A stretch of DNA of 36,181 nucleotides from Deltaproteobacteria bacterium (GCA_021372395.1 JAJFUP010000046.1:1-36181), one strand, 5' to 3'. Shown: positions 16,364-26,459, numbered from the stretch's first letter. The notes: generated by a model not told the origin, from the sequence alone. Numbers and translations: made by a program.

Positions 16364-19093
16364 TTAAAGGCCCACAAACACCGCCCAGAAGATGAGTACG
16401 GTCAGACCGAGGCCCACCAATACGCTGGCAATTCCGAACACACCGGCAAAGAGCTGGATTGCGGTGCCCGGGCCTTTGCATTTGATCTCTTCGAGACGGT
16501 TTTCCTCAAGGATTCGTTCGTACTCCAGCGGCCGTTCTCTCTTGAGTGCCTCCAGGGTATAGCTTCCCGTGAAGACGTTGGCCTCCAGGGGGAACTTGTC
16601 CGGAACCAGGTGGTTGTTGAAGAAATGGACCGTGAATATGAACACCGCGGCCAGGAACGCCTCCTCGGAGTGAGCCAGGTGGACGATGTTGATCATCCAA
16701 CCCGGCATGATGTACGACGACCACTCGGGGATCCACATGACCAGCCCTGAGAGCCCGATGACGAACATGCCCCAGAAGACCGCCATGAAGTCGAATTTCT
16801 CCCAGTAGGTCCACCGGTCGAACTCAGGCTTCTCTCCGCGGTTGAAGAACCACTTGAACATGCCCCACATGTCCTGGAAATCCTTGATCCGCGGGAACAG
16901 GGAGTCGGGCCCGAAGAGCCTGCCCACCCATCCCTTGAACCTGAAGCCCGGGAACAGGAACTTGAGCGAGAGCCAGCAGGTGTACAGGAACAGTATTCCC
17001 ATGAGCGCGGCGCTGATGCGGTGGAGGTCACCCGCAGCACTGACGCTCCCGAACAGGGTGATGAAAACCTTCGACCACCACGCCTCGGGGTATTTCAGCG
17101 GGAAACCGGACACGATCACCCCGAAGAAGGAAAGGATGAGCAACACATGCATGATCCGCTCCTTCACGCCGAACCTCCGGACGTACTGTCTTCCGGCATC
17201 CTCGGGCAGTTCAGCCTTGACCTGAAGGCCTTGACGGCGCAGGCAGCTCTTTTCCGCATACACCTTGCGCCACCACAGCAGCGAGTGGAGCCAGAAGAAA
17301 CCGAAGACTCCCACCAGCAGCGCGATCATGAAGATCTTGGTAAGGTACAGGCTGAAGAATCGTTTCGGGTCATCAGGGACCGGGTGCGGCACATACGACA
17401 CGAACCGTTTGTGGAAGCCCTGGTGGCACTTTCCGCACGTCTTCACCAGCTGGTCAGGGTTCAGGACAGATGCGGGGTCACCTGCAGGCAGGATATTGTG
17501 TCCCGTGTGGCAGTCCGCACAGCCCGCAACCCTATCGGGGTACCCCAGCTTCATCACCTTCCCGTGGTACGTCTCTCCGTACGAGGTCACTGCCATGGGG
17601 AAAATCCCGTAGCGCCCTGCCACTCCACCCTCCCGGTGGCACGAGACGCACAGCCCGGTGTAGTACGCCCTCTTTTCGGCAACACCTTGAGCCGTGGCAG
17701 CGAACACCCGCGTATTGTGAACACCGTGGCAGTCGGCGCACGAGGGGGCATCCTCGTTCCCGGCAAGGACCTTGGCCGTGTGCCCTTTCTTCAGGTACTT
17801 GTCCTGGTCGCTGTGGCATCTCAGACAGGTCTGAACACCTGCCACCTTGCCTTTCTTCCCTGACACGGCACTTTCGGGATGGATATCGGTGTGGCACTGG
17901 AGGCACGAGATATTTGCCACCTTCGCGTGGAAGCTGCCGGCGTACTGCCTCTCGATGTCCTTGTGACAGACCGCACAGGAAACCAGCTGGGGCTTCTCCT
18001 TCTTCTGCATGTGCCGGGTGAAATCCGTTATGCCCTGATGACAGACGGTGCAGCTCAGCGCGCCATGGGGTGTCTGGCTAAAATGCTGCTTGAACTTGGG
18101 CCCCGAGTGACACGTGCTGCAGTCCATGGCCGCTCCGGCGGCCGCTGCGGGTGCTGCCATTACTTTTTTCGCGCCTGCAGCCTCTTTGGGGTGGATGTCG
18201 GTGTGGCACTGGAGGCACGAGATCTTCTTCACCGTGGCGTGGAAGCCCTGCTTCTGGATGTCCTGATGACAGGTGAGGCAGGATACTGCCTCGGGCTTCT
18301 GCTGCCCCTTCATGTGCTTGTTGAAGTCCTTGATGCCCTTGTGACAAATGGCACAGCCGAGTTTGCCATGCCGGGTCTGGGCAAAATACTTCTGGTACTG
18401 AGCCCCGGAATGACAGGTTGTGCAGCTCAGGGCCTGGCCGGGGGCCCCTCCAGGTGCGGTGGCGGGCGCTGCCTCGCCGGATACAGCAGGGGCGGCTGCC
18501 GGCGCCTTTGCTTCCGTCTCCTTTTCCGAGAAGGACAGCGGCAGCATGGGAGAGGGTGTCACATTGGAAAATTTATGGCACTGCGCGCAGAAGAACTCGG
18601 ACTTTGCGTGCTGGTGATGGCAGGTATTGCAGTCGACATCGGTCCCATAATGCGAATTGTGCGGGTTCGGCCTGTCCGTCCCCTTGGCAGGGGCCTTCGC
18701 AAGGCCCTCGATGCCGTGGCACGCGGTGCAGGTCTTCATGCCGACCTTGGAAACCGCGCCGCCGGCCCCGTGGCACTTCTGGCACGATATGCCGGAGAGC
18801 ATGTGCGCATGGCTCGACGGCATCTTGTCCTTCAGGGGGGTCTTGTCGTTCTTGTGGCACATGAGGCACTGCTGCAGCGTCATGGCCTTGGTGTTCGGAT
18901 GGGTCCCCGGAAGGACCTGCTTGCCGCCGGCATGGCAGGCTGCACAGTCCCCGGGCTGCACGTTCGCCAGGCGCTTCGGCGCACCTGCCTGGGCCATGGC
19001 CATGCCGCCGAAGAGCAGCCAGGTGGTGCCGGTAACTGCGAGGGTGCACAGTATCACCTTGTACATCAACCGAGATGTCCGGTTCTTATTCAC
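16364..19093 (-). CDS. 19-haem cytochrome c fused to a cytochrome b561/FdhI-like membrane domain (CbcL-like quinol dehydrogenase)
   Basis: A 909-residue protein. A signal peptide (about 10-36, ending AMAQA) is followed by 19 CXXCH motifs whose first Cys residues are 50, 76, 104, 122, 155, 169, 224, 247, 272, 293, 325, 348, 373, 397, 423, 452, 482, 525 and 553. Ala/Pro-rich linkers (about 190-221 and 307-323) separate a 6-haem head, two similar 4-haem modules and a 5-haem section. A helix at 584-606 leads into a b-type domain with four or five further helices (about 645-905) whose His residues H649, H691, H805 and H823 fit b-haem ligation as in formate dehydrogenase gamma. Geobacter CbcL has this plan with fewer c-haems and oxidises menaquinol for low-potential extracellular respiration; that role here is inference. 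Start is GTG at 19093, with AGGAGG seven bases upstream. Confidence 0.9.
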   Translation of the reverse strand: MNKNRTSRLMYKVILCTLAVTGTTWLLFGGMAMAQAGAPKRLANVQPGDCAACHAGGKQVLPGTHPNTKAMTLQQCLMCHKNDKTPLKDKMPSSHAHMLSGISCQKCHGAGGAVSKVGMKTCTACHGIEGLAKAPAKGTDRPNPHNSHYGTDVDCNTCHHQHAKSEFFCAQCHKFSNVTPSPMLPLSFSEKETEAKAPAAAPAVSGEAAPATAPGGAPGQALSCTTCHSGAQYQKYFAQTRHGKLGCAICHKGIKDFNKHMKGQQKPEAVSCLTCHQDIQKQGFHATVKKISCLQCHTDIHPKEAAGAKKVMAAPAAAAGAAMDCSTCHSGPKFKQHFSQTPHGALSCTVCHQGITDFTRHMQKKEKPQLVSCAVCHKDIERQYAGSFHAKVANISCLQCHTDIHPESAVSGKKGKVAGVQTCLRCHSDQDKYLKKGHTAKVLAGNEDAPSCADCHGVHNTRVFAATAQGVAEKRAYYTGLCVSCHREGGVAGRYGIFPMAVTSYGETYHGKVMKLGYPDRVAGCADCHTGHNILPAGDPASVLNPDQLVKTCGKCHQGFHKRFVSYVPHPVPDDPKRFFSLYLTKIFMIALLVGVFGFFWLHSLLWWRKVYAEKSCLRRQGLQVKAELPEDAGRQYVRRFGVKERIMHVLLILSFFGVIVSGFPLKYPEAWWSKVFITLFGSVSAAGDLHRISAALMGILFLYTCWLSLKFLFPGFRFKGWVGRLFGPDSLFPRIKDFQDMWGMFKWFFNRGEKPEFDRWTYWEKFDFMAVFWGMFVIGLSGLVMWIPEWSSYIMPGWMINIVHLAHSEEAFLAAVFIFTVHFFNNHLVPDKFPLEANVFTGSYTLEALKRERPLEYERILEENRLEEIKCKGPGTAIQLFAGVFGIASVLVGLGLTVLIFWAVFVGL

Positions 19094-19739
19094 GGTACTG
19101 CCTCCTGGTAAAAAGTGAAAGGTTTCCTTCACGAAATTCGGCCGGCACAAGATGCAGAAGGTAGGACCCTGCGATGCCCTTGCATGGTCCATCATGGTTT
19201 TGTCTCGAACCATCGCCCGCGGAAACCGGGTCAACGGTTCGGGCCATGGCTGTTTCAATGCCCTGCAGGAAGTGCTGAATAACAGGATGTCGCTGGAGGA
19301 ATCTGTTTTCTTTTTCTTTTGTTACGTAATTTCTCGTTCCCCTGTCTCTCGGATACGTGAAAACGGCGGAAAGATCCTCTCTTGTACATTTCGACAGGTT
19401 GACGCTCTTTCCCGGGAAATGCTCAATCAGGACATGATAAAGCACACAGTGTAGTTGCCCCACTGTATTTGGCATCCTCTCCGCCGGAACCGCACCATCA
19501 AATGATTTCGAGATGGGATCCGTGCTGTCTCAGCCCCTATTTCCCCTATAACGCTCATATCAATCATCATAATAAACTGTCAACACGCATTATCAAGTCA
19601 CGGTTGGTCAAAATAGACCTGCTGACGCCACCAGATCATCCGGACGTGTTTTTTTGCGTATTTCATTGCTGATTGATCGGAGAGGATTATAATAACAGCT
19701 ACGCTTTAAGTTCCCCATCACAACGAATGAGGAGTTTCC
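19094..19739. other. Divergent control region between cytochrome and acyl-CoA synthetase genes
   Basis: About 645 bases with no supportable gene. It includes an 8-bp palindrome TTACGTAA at 19322-19329 and, on the right, a good promoter for the synthetase gene. A promoter for the cytochrome must also lie here, but I could not identify one with confidence. Confidence 0.45.
19666..19693 (+). promoter_or_regulatory. Sigma70-type promoter of the acyl-CoA synthetase gene
   Basis: TTGCTG (19666-19671), 16-base spacer and a perfect TATAAT (19688-19693), 46 bases before the start codon. Confidence 0.65.
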
Positions 19740-21578
19740 ATGAAAAACCAGATACGACAATATGAAAAGGAATTCGAAGAGTTCCTCCGTACGGAGAAGC
19801 AGCTTGCACTCATGGTGAGAAGCCGGGTGAAGAGATGGAAGGACACGAAGATCGCCGTGAAGCAGAAGCCCTATGGGTCATGGATCTCCTACACGTGGGC
19901 GGACTTCGGCGAGCAGATCGACGCCTCCTCGAAAGCACTGCTCGCCTTCGGGGTAAAAGAAATGGAAATGGTGGGTATCTTTTCCCACAACCTCGTGGAG
20001 TGGTCTGTGGCTGATCTTGCAGCTCTGAGCATCAGGGCCGTTTCGGTGCCTATCTACGGGACAGACTCCCGGCAGGAAGCCGAATACATCATCAGAGATG
20101 CCGAGGTGCGGATACTCATTGTGGGAAACCAGGACCAGCACGACAAGGCCGTTGCCATCCTCCAGACGTCCGGGCCGCTGGAAAAGATCATTGTCATCGA
20201 CAGGACCGTATCCCTGCACGACGACCCGAACGTCATGTACTTCCACGATTTCCTTGACCTGGGACGCTCATCGGGCAGGGATAAGGAGCTGGAGGAGAGG
20301 CTCGCAAGAGTCGGGTCCGATGACCTGGCCACCCTCATCTACACCTCCGGCACCACGGGGGAGCCCAAGGGGGTGATGCTGACCCACAGGAACATCCTTG
20401 CCATGATGTTCGACCCGGAGGGTCACCTGACCCTGGGCGTGGATGACGTCAACCTGGCATTTCTGCCTCTGTCCCACGTGTTCGAGCGTGCATGGACATA
20501 CTTCATCTTCCTGCGGAGCGGAGAAAATCACTACTGCCACGACACGAAGGCCATCCTGGAATTCCTGCGGGAATCCCGTCCCATGTACATGTGCAGCGTG
20601 CCGAGGATGTGGGAAAAGGTCTATGCGACCGTGATGGAAGGGCTTCACAAGGCCCCGCCTCTGAAGAAAAAACTCTTCGGCTGGGCCGTCGAAACCGGCG
20701 GAAAGGTCGCGGTCAGGAAGCGTGACGGACAGGACATCCCAGCGCTCCTGCAGATTCAGTATGCCCTTGCCGACAAGCTGGTGCTGCAGAAGATCAAGGC
20801 CCTTTTCGGAGGCCGGACAAAGTTCTACAATGTCGGCGGTGCAGCCTTTTCCGCCGAGATCGCGGAGTTCTTCTTCAAGGCCGGGGTCCTCCTGCTCCTG
20901 GGATACGGGCTGACCGAGTGTTTCCCCATCTGCATCGCCAACGAGAAGCACAACAAGTTCGGTACGAGCGGCCCGGTGCTGCCCATGGTCGAGGTGAGGA
21001 TCTCCGACGAGGGCGAGATCCAGGCACGTGGCCCGAGCGTGATGCTGGGCTACTACAAGAAGCCCGAGGCCACCCGCGAGGTCTTCACCCCTGACGGGTG
21101 GTTCAGGACCGGCGACGTGGGCACCATAGACGGCGAGGGGTATGTCACGATCACCGACAGAATAAAGGATCTCTTCAAGACCTCGGGCGGCAAATACATC
21201 GCACCCCAGAAGATCGAGACCCTGCTCAACGAAGACTTCTACATCGAGCAGTCTTCCGTCATCGGGAACGGGAGGCAGTATGTCTCCGCGCTCATCGTTC
21301 CGAGCTTCGATCAGCTGGAGAAGTATGCACGCGAGCAGGGGATACGTCACACCTCACGTGAAGAGCTCATCGGCAGGCCCGAGATCCTCTCTTTTTACCG
21401 CAGGCGCATCGATCAGCTGACCGAGTCGCTGGGGCAGGTGGAAAAGATCAAAAAGTTCACCCTGCTCGCCAACGAGTTCTCCCAGGAGGCCCGGGAGATC
21501 ACCCCCACGCAGAAGCTCCGCAGAAACGTGATCAAGGAGAGGTACGCGGACTTCATCGATGAAATGTACAAGGAGTGA
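19740..21578 (+). CDS. Long-chain acyl-CoA synthetase (AMP-forming)
   Basis: A 612-residue adenylate-forming enzyme that activates a fatty acid with ATP and CoA. The phosphate loop TSGTTGEPKG is at residues 202-211, YGLTE near 389-393, GWFRTGDVG near 453-461 and the hinge region DRIKDLFKTSGGKYI soon after. The C-terminal TPTQKLRR holds a conserved Lys region. The N-terminus lacks a signal peptide, as expected for a cytoplasmic or membrane-associated FadD/FAA-like enzyme. GAGGAG lies ahead of the ATG. Single-gene unit, with the hairpin at 21609-21640 after it. Chain-length preference cannot be read from sequence. Confidence 0.94.
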   Translation: MKNQIRQYEKEFEEFLRTEKQLALMVRSRVKRWKDTKIAVKQKPYGSWISYTWADFGEQIDASSKALLAFGVKEMEMVGIFSHNLVEWSVADLAALSIRAVSVPIYGTDSRQEAEYIIRDAEVRILIVGNQDQHDKAVAILQTSGPLEKIIVIDRTVSLHDDPNVMYFHDFLDLGRSSGRDKELEERLARVGSDDLATLIYTSGTTGEPKGVMLTHRNILAMMFDPEGHLTLGVDDVNLAFLPLSHVFERAWTYFIFLRSGENHYCHDTKAILEFLRESRPMYMCSVPRMWEKVYATVMEGLHKAPPLKKKLFGWAVETGGKVAVRKRDGQDIPALLQIQYALADKLVLQKIKALFGGRTKFYNVGGAAFSAEIAEFFFKAGVLLLLGYGLTECFPICIANEKHNKFGTSGPVLPMVEVRISDEGEIQARGPSVMLGYYKKPEATREVFTPDGWFRTGDVGTIDGEGYVTITDRIKDLFKTSGGKYIAPQKIETLLNEDFYIEQSSVIGNGRQYVSALIVPSFDQLEKYAREQGIRHTSREELIGRPEILSFYRRRIDQLTESLGQVEKIKKFTLLANEFSQEAREITPTQKLRRNVIKERYADFIDEMYKE

Positions 21579-21608
21579 TGGGGAGTACCTGAACATCCCT
21601 AAAAGAGC

Positions 21609-21640
21609 GGGGCGATACAGGGGGTGTCCCTGTCGCCCTC
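21609..21640 (-). terminator. Shared hairpin between acyl-CoA synthetase and prfC
   Basis: GGGCGA-TA-CAGGG pairs with CCCTG-TCGCCC across a two-base bulge. On the minus strand it is followed by CGCTCTTTTA, so it probably ends prfC; on the plus strand the tail is C/T-rich and termination is less clear. Confidence 0.55.
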
Positions 21641-21691
21641 CTCCCCTCCGTGCAGGTCGGCTCACCGGTTCTTCGCCGGGGAACGACCCCC

Positions 21692-23305
21692 TCAGGCAAC
21701 CCTCTGTTCTTTCTCTGAGAAGACCGAAGCAGGGTACTCGCTGAGCTCCACGGCCTTGTTGTACTCCAGCACATATCTCATGTGCCAGTCGTTCGGGAAC
21801 AGCAGCACGGTCTGGCCGGATCTGTCCCTGGCGACCTTGACCCCGGTGGGAAGCACGAGCTTGTCGGTCGCAGTGCCTTCAGGCTTGAGCCACCTGGCCA
21901 TGGTCCACGAAGCACCCTCGAGGCGGGACGGTGCGCCGTACTCAGTCTCCAGGCGATACTGTACGATCTCGAACTGCAGGGGGCCGACGGCCGCCAGCAG
22001 CGGGATGCGCTGTGCCGCGTCGGGCAGCTCGAAGGCATGGACCACGCCTTCTGCCAGCAGCTGGTTCAGCCCGTCGCGGAAACGCTTGTGGTTGGAAGGG
22101 ACCTCGTTGTGGAGAAAGGCGAAACACTCGGGCGGGAAATGCGGGATTTCGTCGAAGAGCACGTCCGGGTCTTCACTGAGCGTATCCCCGATGGCCAGGA
22201 ACTTGGCCCCGGCTATGCCCACCACGTCGCCCGGATACGCCTCGTCCACCGTTTCCCGGTCGCGTCCGAAGATCTTGTTGGAGTTGGAGAGCCGGAACTT
22301 CTTTCCGGTGGGTACGTGCGTCACCATCATGTCGCGTGAGAACCGGCCCGAGACCACGCGGATGAACACGATGCGGTCGCGGTGGTGCGGGTCCATGTTC
22401 GCCTGGATCTTGAACACGAACCCGGAGAACATCGGGCTGTCGGGCGCCACCGGGACGCCGCGGCTGATGCGGGGCATGGGCGGGGCTGACTGCTCGATGA
22501 ACCCGTCGAGCATCAGCTGCACGCCGAAGTTGTTCAGGGCGCTTCCGAAGAACACCGGGGTCGTTTTCCCGGCAAGGACATCGGCACGGTTGTAATCCGA
22601 ACCCGCCCCATCGAGCATCTCCACCTCTTCGCACACGGCATGGTAGCTCGCCTCGTCCAGATGATTTCGGACAACCGGGTCGGACAGGCCGCAGGTGGAG
22701 ACCGGTGCACGGTACAAGCCTCCCGGGGTGCGTTCGTAGAAGTGGGCAAGAAAAGTCCGGCGATCCCAGACCCCCTTGAACTGAAACCCGGTACCCAGGG
22801 GCCAGTTCATCGGGTAGGCGCCGATGCCCAGGACGCTCTCCAGCTCATCCAGCAGCGCCAATGGCTCGCGGGAGGGCCTGTCCATCTTGTTGATGAAGGT
22901 GAAGATCGGTATCCCGCGAAGCCGGCACACCTCGAAGAGTTTCCGTGTCTGATTCTCGATCCCCTTCCCGGCATCGATAACCATGATTGCCGCGTCCACG
23001 GCCGTCAGCACCCGGTAGGTGTCTTCGGAAAAATCCTTGTGGCCCGGCGTGTCCAGCAGGTTGATCAGGGAGCCGCGATAATCGAAGCTCAGAACGGTGG
23101 AGCTGATGGAAATGCCCCGCTTGCGCTCGAGCTCCATCCAGTCCGAGGTGGTGGCGCGCTGATTCTTCCGGGCAGTGACCGACCCTGCCAGGTGCACGGC
23201 CCCCCCATAGAGCAGCAGCTTCTCCGTGAGGGTCGTTTTCCCCGCATCCGGGTGCGAGACGATCGCCAGGGTCCTTCGCCTGGCTATTTCATTGTTCATG
23301 CTCAT
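21692..23305 (-). CDS. prfC: Peptide chain release factor 3
   Basis: A 537-residue translational GTPase that frees RF1/RF2 from the ribosome after termination. G1 is SHPDAGKTT (17-25), G2 ISISST, G3 DTPGHKDF and G4 NKMD. The segment LLDELESVLGIGAYPMNWPLG after G4 is typical of RF3 rather than EF-G, and the C-terminal QFEIVQYRLETEYG region is also RF3-like. The start is taken at 23305 (MSMNNE), where the family N-terminus begins; 23299 (the second Met) is also possible. AAAGGCGG lies nine bases upstream. The open frame reaches 23389 but that part looks non-coding. Confidence 0.94.
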   Translation of the reverse strand: MSMNNEIARRRTLAIVSHPDAGKTTLTEKLLLYGGAVHLAGSVTARKNQRATTSDWMELERKRGISISSTVLSFDYRGSLINLLDTPGHKDFSEDTYRVLTAVDAAIMVIDAGKGIENQTRKLFEVCRLRGIPIFTFINKMDRPSREPLALLDELESVLGIGAYPMNWPLGTGFQFKGVWDRRTFLAHFYERTPGGLYRAPVSTCGLSDPVVRNHLDEASYHAVCEEVEMLDGAGSDYNRADVLAGKTTPVFFGSALNNFGVQLMLDGFIEQSAPPMPRISRGVPVAPDSPMFSGFVFKIQANMDPHHRDRIVFIRVVSGRFSRDMMVTHVPTGKKFRLSNSNKIFGRDRETVDEAYPGDVVGIAGAKFLAIGDTLSEDPDVLFDEIPHFPPECFAFLHNEVPSNHKRFRDGLNQLLAEGVVHAFELPDAAQRIPLLAAVGPLQFEIVQYRLETEYGAPSRLEGASWTMARWLKPEGTATDKLVLPTGVKVARDRSGQTVLLFPNDWHMRYVLEYNKAVELSEYPASVFSEKEQRVA

Positions 23306-23680
23306 GTTGTGGAACCGCCTTTCTCGTTGCGCCTGTTCATCGGGCTGAACCTCATTCGTCCAGGGGTTGCAGGCAACCCCACCCCTCAAGTCCCCTCAGA
23401 GGATCATGGAACCCGGGGGACGGGAGAATTTCTCTTTAGAGTGATAGAAATCCCGGTATCAGGGCGGGGTGCACCCGGAATCGATCCAGCGTGCGGAAGA
23501 TGCCTGCGGACGATGATGGTCTTGAGACGATTTTTCCATGACCGGGAAATAGCACCTTATCCTTGTGAAGTGCAAGTCGAAATCGGGGAATGTAACGCTA
23601 GGGTGGCTTCCAGCCTTCTGCCTGGACGCCTTTCACGGATTCAACAATTTTCACCTGACTACCGATACCTTGTCCAGACA
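23306..23680. other. Divergent gap between prfC and the diguanylate cyclase gene
   Basis: About 375 bases. I see no small gene and no known c-di-GMP riboswitch core here. The cyclase reading frame is open throughout, so a longer N-terminus cannot be excluded. Confidence 0.4.
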
Positions 23681-24892
23681 ATGAGAACGCTCATCACCCA
23701 TCTGAACCGTATCATCGAAGGCAGGCCACCCGTTTCCGACGATGCTCCGGAAAACCGGGAACGAAGAGAATTCCTGCTGGCGGAGCGCATCCGGTATGTG
23801 TTGAACGACCCTACCAGCTCTTTGATGACGAACATGGCCCTAGGCATGGTACTGTGCTTCCTGCTCAAACCCATGTTCGACGTGGCCCGGCTGCTCATCT
23901 GGGTCGCGTGCCTTCTGATGGCATGCCTCCTGCGAGTTTCCCTTGCGCAGCTCTATGCAAAGCACGCAGATAAGTTCCCGTCTCGATACTGGATGCGACT
24001 CTATTTCGCGGGCACCGTGCTCTCCGCACTCGTATGGAGCAGCACCTCCCTGTTTTTCTTTCATACCGGCTCCTTCGATCTTCAGGTGTACCTGGTCGCC
24101 ATCCTGGCAGGTCTCGTTCATGGCGCAGGCCACAGCCAGGCCCCCTTCAGAAGGCTTCACGTCCTGTATGCGATCATCGTGATGGGTCCTCTCATCTTCC
24201 GATTTTTCGCCATGGGATCATTCTTCTATGGAACGTTCGCATTCACCCTGATCTTTCTCTTTGCAGCCTTATCCATCAGTACGCGGAGAATGCACCGGAT
24301 CCTCATGTGGTCTCTCGACATGCGCTACGATATGTCTCAGCTCGCACTCATCGACGCACTCACAGGCGTGGCGAACAGGCGCCACTTCGACATCTTCATC
24401 TATCAGGAATGGAGAAAGGCCCAGAGAGAGGACACCCCCATGGCCATGCTCATGGTGGATGTGGATTTCTTCAAGCTCTACAACGATATCTACGGACACC
24501 AGCGTGGTGATCAATGCCTCAGAAGCATTGCCAGGGCGATAAGCGGCGTCATCCACCGGCCGTCGGACCTGGTGGCCAGGTACGGTGGAGAGGAGTTTTC
24601 CGTGATCCTCCCCAATACCCCGCTCAGAGGGGCCATGAAGATTGCGGAACTGATACGCCAGGAAGTGGGTGCCCTGTTCATCGAACACAGGAAAAGCACG
24701 GTGGCGCACTATGTCACGGTGTCCGTAGGGGTTGCCGTGATAAGCCCGGGGCAGGAAAATCATCTCAACGAACTGGTATCTGCTGCCGACGAGGCCCTGT
24801 ACAAGGCCAAGGAAACAGGCCGGAACCGGATCTATGTGCACCTGGCAGAGCCCCGGGAAGAAGGCTCGAATGTCCTTCCGGTAAGCAGATAG
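23681..24892 (+). CDS. Membrane-bound diguanylate cyclase (GGDEF protein)
   Basis: A 403-residue enzyme that makes the second messenger cyclic di-GMP. The N-terminal half has about six membrane helices (roughly 50-200) forming an unassigned sensor, then a short linker and a GGDEF domain (about 218-390) that opens with DALTGVANRRHFD. The active loop is GGEEF (302-306), and RPSD (293-296) lies five residues upstream, exactly where the product-inhibition I-site RxxD belongs. The metal-binding Asp is in VDVDFFK. The enzyme should be active and feedback-inhibited. The start is uncertain: 23681 is the nearest ATG but lacks a clear ribosome site, and the open frame reaches far upstream (GTG at 23570 is one alternative). 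Confidence 0.9.
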   Translation: MRTLITHLNRIIEGRPPVSDDAPENRERREFLLAERIRYVLNDPTSSLMTNMALGMVLCFLLKPMFDVARLLIWVACLLMACLLRVSLAQLYAKHADKFPSRYWMRLYFAGTVLSALVWSSTSLFFFHTGSFDLQVYLVAILAGLVHGAGHSQAPFRRLHVLYAIIVMGPLIFRFFAMGSFFYGTFAFTLIFLFAALSISTRRMHRILMWSLDMRYDMSQLALIDALTGVANRRHFDIFIYQEWRKAQREDTPMAMLMVDVDFFKLYNDIYGHQRGDQCLRSIARAISGVIHRPSDLVARYGGEEFSVILPNTPLRGAMKIAELIRQEVGALFIEHRKSTVAHYVTVSVGVAVISPGQENHLNELVSAADEALYKAKETGRNRIYVHLAEPREEGSNVLPVSR

Positions 24893-24899
24893 TCTCCCC

Positions 24900-24924
24900 C
24901 CGTTCATCCCACAGGGGTGAACGG
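24900..24924. terminator. Hairpin between cyclase and MFS transporter genes
   Basis: CCGTTCATCCC (24900-24910) pairs with GGGGTGAACGG (24914-24924), one wobble pair, loop ACA. It lies 7 bases after the cyclase stop and about 50 bases beyond the convergent transporter stop, so it may serve both. Confidence 0.6.
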
Positions 24925-24975
24925 CTCCCCTTTCTCGCCCTCGCTTCGGAGCCACACCCGGAAATGCCGACCCTG

Positions 24976-26394
24976 CTAGGCTTCCATGTCCCCCTGCACT
25001 CCCCGCGGGGCCGGGGTTCTTTCCGTGTGCATGTTCCCCCGGGCAAGGGACATGAAGATCCCGGAGATGGACAGGACACAGAAGATGATGAGCGCCGAGT
25101 GCACGCTCTTCATGAAGGCCGGGTAGGTGTGCGGAGCAATCTGTTCGGCCCCCATGTTGAGAGAGAACAGCAGCATGATGGCGGCCATGCTGATCATCTG
25201 GCCGGTAAGCCTCATGGTGGAGAGGATCCCGGCGGCCACCCCGTAGTGCTTCTTGGCTACCGAACTCATGATGGCATTGCTGTTGGGGGATGAAAACAGC
25301 GCAATCCCCGTTCCGATCATGACAAGGGCTGCCACGATGGTGAATACCCTCGTATCCTCGTGCAGGAATATGAGCATGAACAAACCCAGCGAGGTGAGCC
25401 CCATGCCCGCAGAGACGAGCAGACGCGGTTCTATCCGGTCGGAGAGACGCCCTGCCGACGGGGTGAGCAGCACCATGATGATCGGCTGTGCCATGAGGAT
25501 CAGTCCGGCAGTCTGGGGACTGAACCCCTTGACGTACTGGAGGTAGAGGCTCAGGAGAAACACGAGCGCAAAGGTGGCGCTGTATTGTATCATGGCGGTG
25601 AGGTTCGAGTACACGAAGACCCTGTTCTTTCGAAACAGCCGGATGTCGAATATGGGGTGCTCCACCTTCTGCTCCCACTTCACGAACGCGATCATCCCGG
25701 CAAGGGACGCTCCGACAAGGAGCACGCCCCACCAGGAGGGAACCATGGAGAGCCCCCACATGAACGCCACCAGGATGAGCGCGTACAGGGTCGATCCGAC
25801 ATGATCGAAACGCTCCCCCCGGGCATCGGCCCACTCGCCCTCGAGCCTCGTGAGGACCAGGTAGACAACGAAAACCCCGACGGGCACCGCACACAGGAAC
25901 AGGCTCCTCCATCCCAGGTGCTGGGTGATCACACCACCGAGAAAGGGCCCCAGCATTACGCCCAGGTAAACCGCGGAAAGGTTGATCCCCAGTGCCCGGC
26001 CCCTCTCCTCGGGCGGAAATATGGAGGTGATGATGGCCATTGCCGGTCCCACGATCAGGGCTGCGCCGACCCCCTGGATCAGGCGCAGGAGTATGAAGGC
26101 CACAGCTGAGGGGGCAAAGACGATAAGCAGGGTCGTCAAGGTGAACAGGCCGAGTCCGATGATAAAGGTTTTCTTCCTGCCGTGGATGTCGGATACGCGG
26201 CCTATGGGCAGCAGAAACATCGCGGTGCCGAGCAGGTATGCGGAGGGGACCCAGCTCAGCATAAGGGCGTTCATGGCAAGGTCTGTCCCGATCATGGGAA
26301 GGGCAACGTTCACCGCCGTGGCCATGAATGCGATGAAAAAAGCAGGCAGTCCCATGATCAGGTGCACGAGAGGCCTATTCAATACGGTTTCCAT
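24976..26394 (-). CDS. MFS drug:H+ antiporter, DHA2 (EmrB/QacA) type
   Basis: A 472-residue inner-membrane exporter with hydrophobic segments that fit 14 helices. Motif A GRVSDIHGRKKTF follows helix 2, RLIQGVGAA (motif B) lies in helix 4 and the helix 5 LGPFLGGVI segment is the antiporter motif C. These place it with proton-driven multidrug exporters. No EmrA-like adaptor is next to it, so it probably works alone in the inner membrane. The start codon has only a weak ribosome site. It is monocistronic and divergent from the DUF3108 gene. Substrates unknown. Confidence 0.91.
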   Translation of the reverse strand: METVLNRPLVHLIMGLPAFFIAFMATAVNVALPMIGTDLAMNALMLSWVPSAYLLGTAMFLLPIGRVSDIHGRKKTFIIGLGLFTLTTLLIVFAPSAVAFILLRLIQGVGAALIVGPAMAIITSIFPPEERGRALGINLSAVYLGVMLGPFLGGVITQHLGWRSLFLCAVPVGVFVVYLVLTRLEGEWADARGERFDHVGSTLYALILVAFMWGLSMVPSWWGVLLVGASLAGMIAFVKWEQKVEHPIFDIRLFRKNRVFVYSNLTAMIQYSATFALVFLLSLYLQYVKGFSPQTAGLILMAQPIIMVLLTPSAGRLSDRIEPRLLVSAGMGLTSLGLFMLIFLHEDTRVFTIVAALVMIGTGIALFSSPNSNAIMSSVAKKHYGVAAGILSTMRLTGQMISMAAIMLLFSLNMGAEQIAPHTYPAFMKSVHSALIIFCVLSISGIFMSLARGNMHTERTPAPRGVQGDMEA

Positions 26395-26432
26395 GGTGCA
26401 GTCTTCCGTCCAGTCCCCAGCCCGGCAGCGAT

Positions 26433-26459
26433 ACTATAGGAGACAGGGCCTGAGGTCAA
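26433..26459 (-). promoter_or_regulatory. Candidate promoter of the MFS gene
   Basis: On the minus strand TTGACC (26459-26454) is followed after 15 bases by TATAGT (26438-26433). The spacing is short, but both hexamers are close to consensus and the leader would be about 30 bases. Confidence 0.4.

Noticed and set aside
21692-23305. prfC gene read as an EF-G paralogue
   Set aside because: The region after the NKMD motif and the C-terminal part are those of release factor 3.
22640-23680. Long N-terminal extension of the diguanylate cyclase frame
   Set aside because: Most of it overlaps the start of prfC on the other strand and does not look like protein; the nearest sensible start is 23681.
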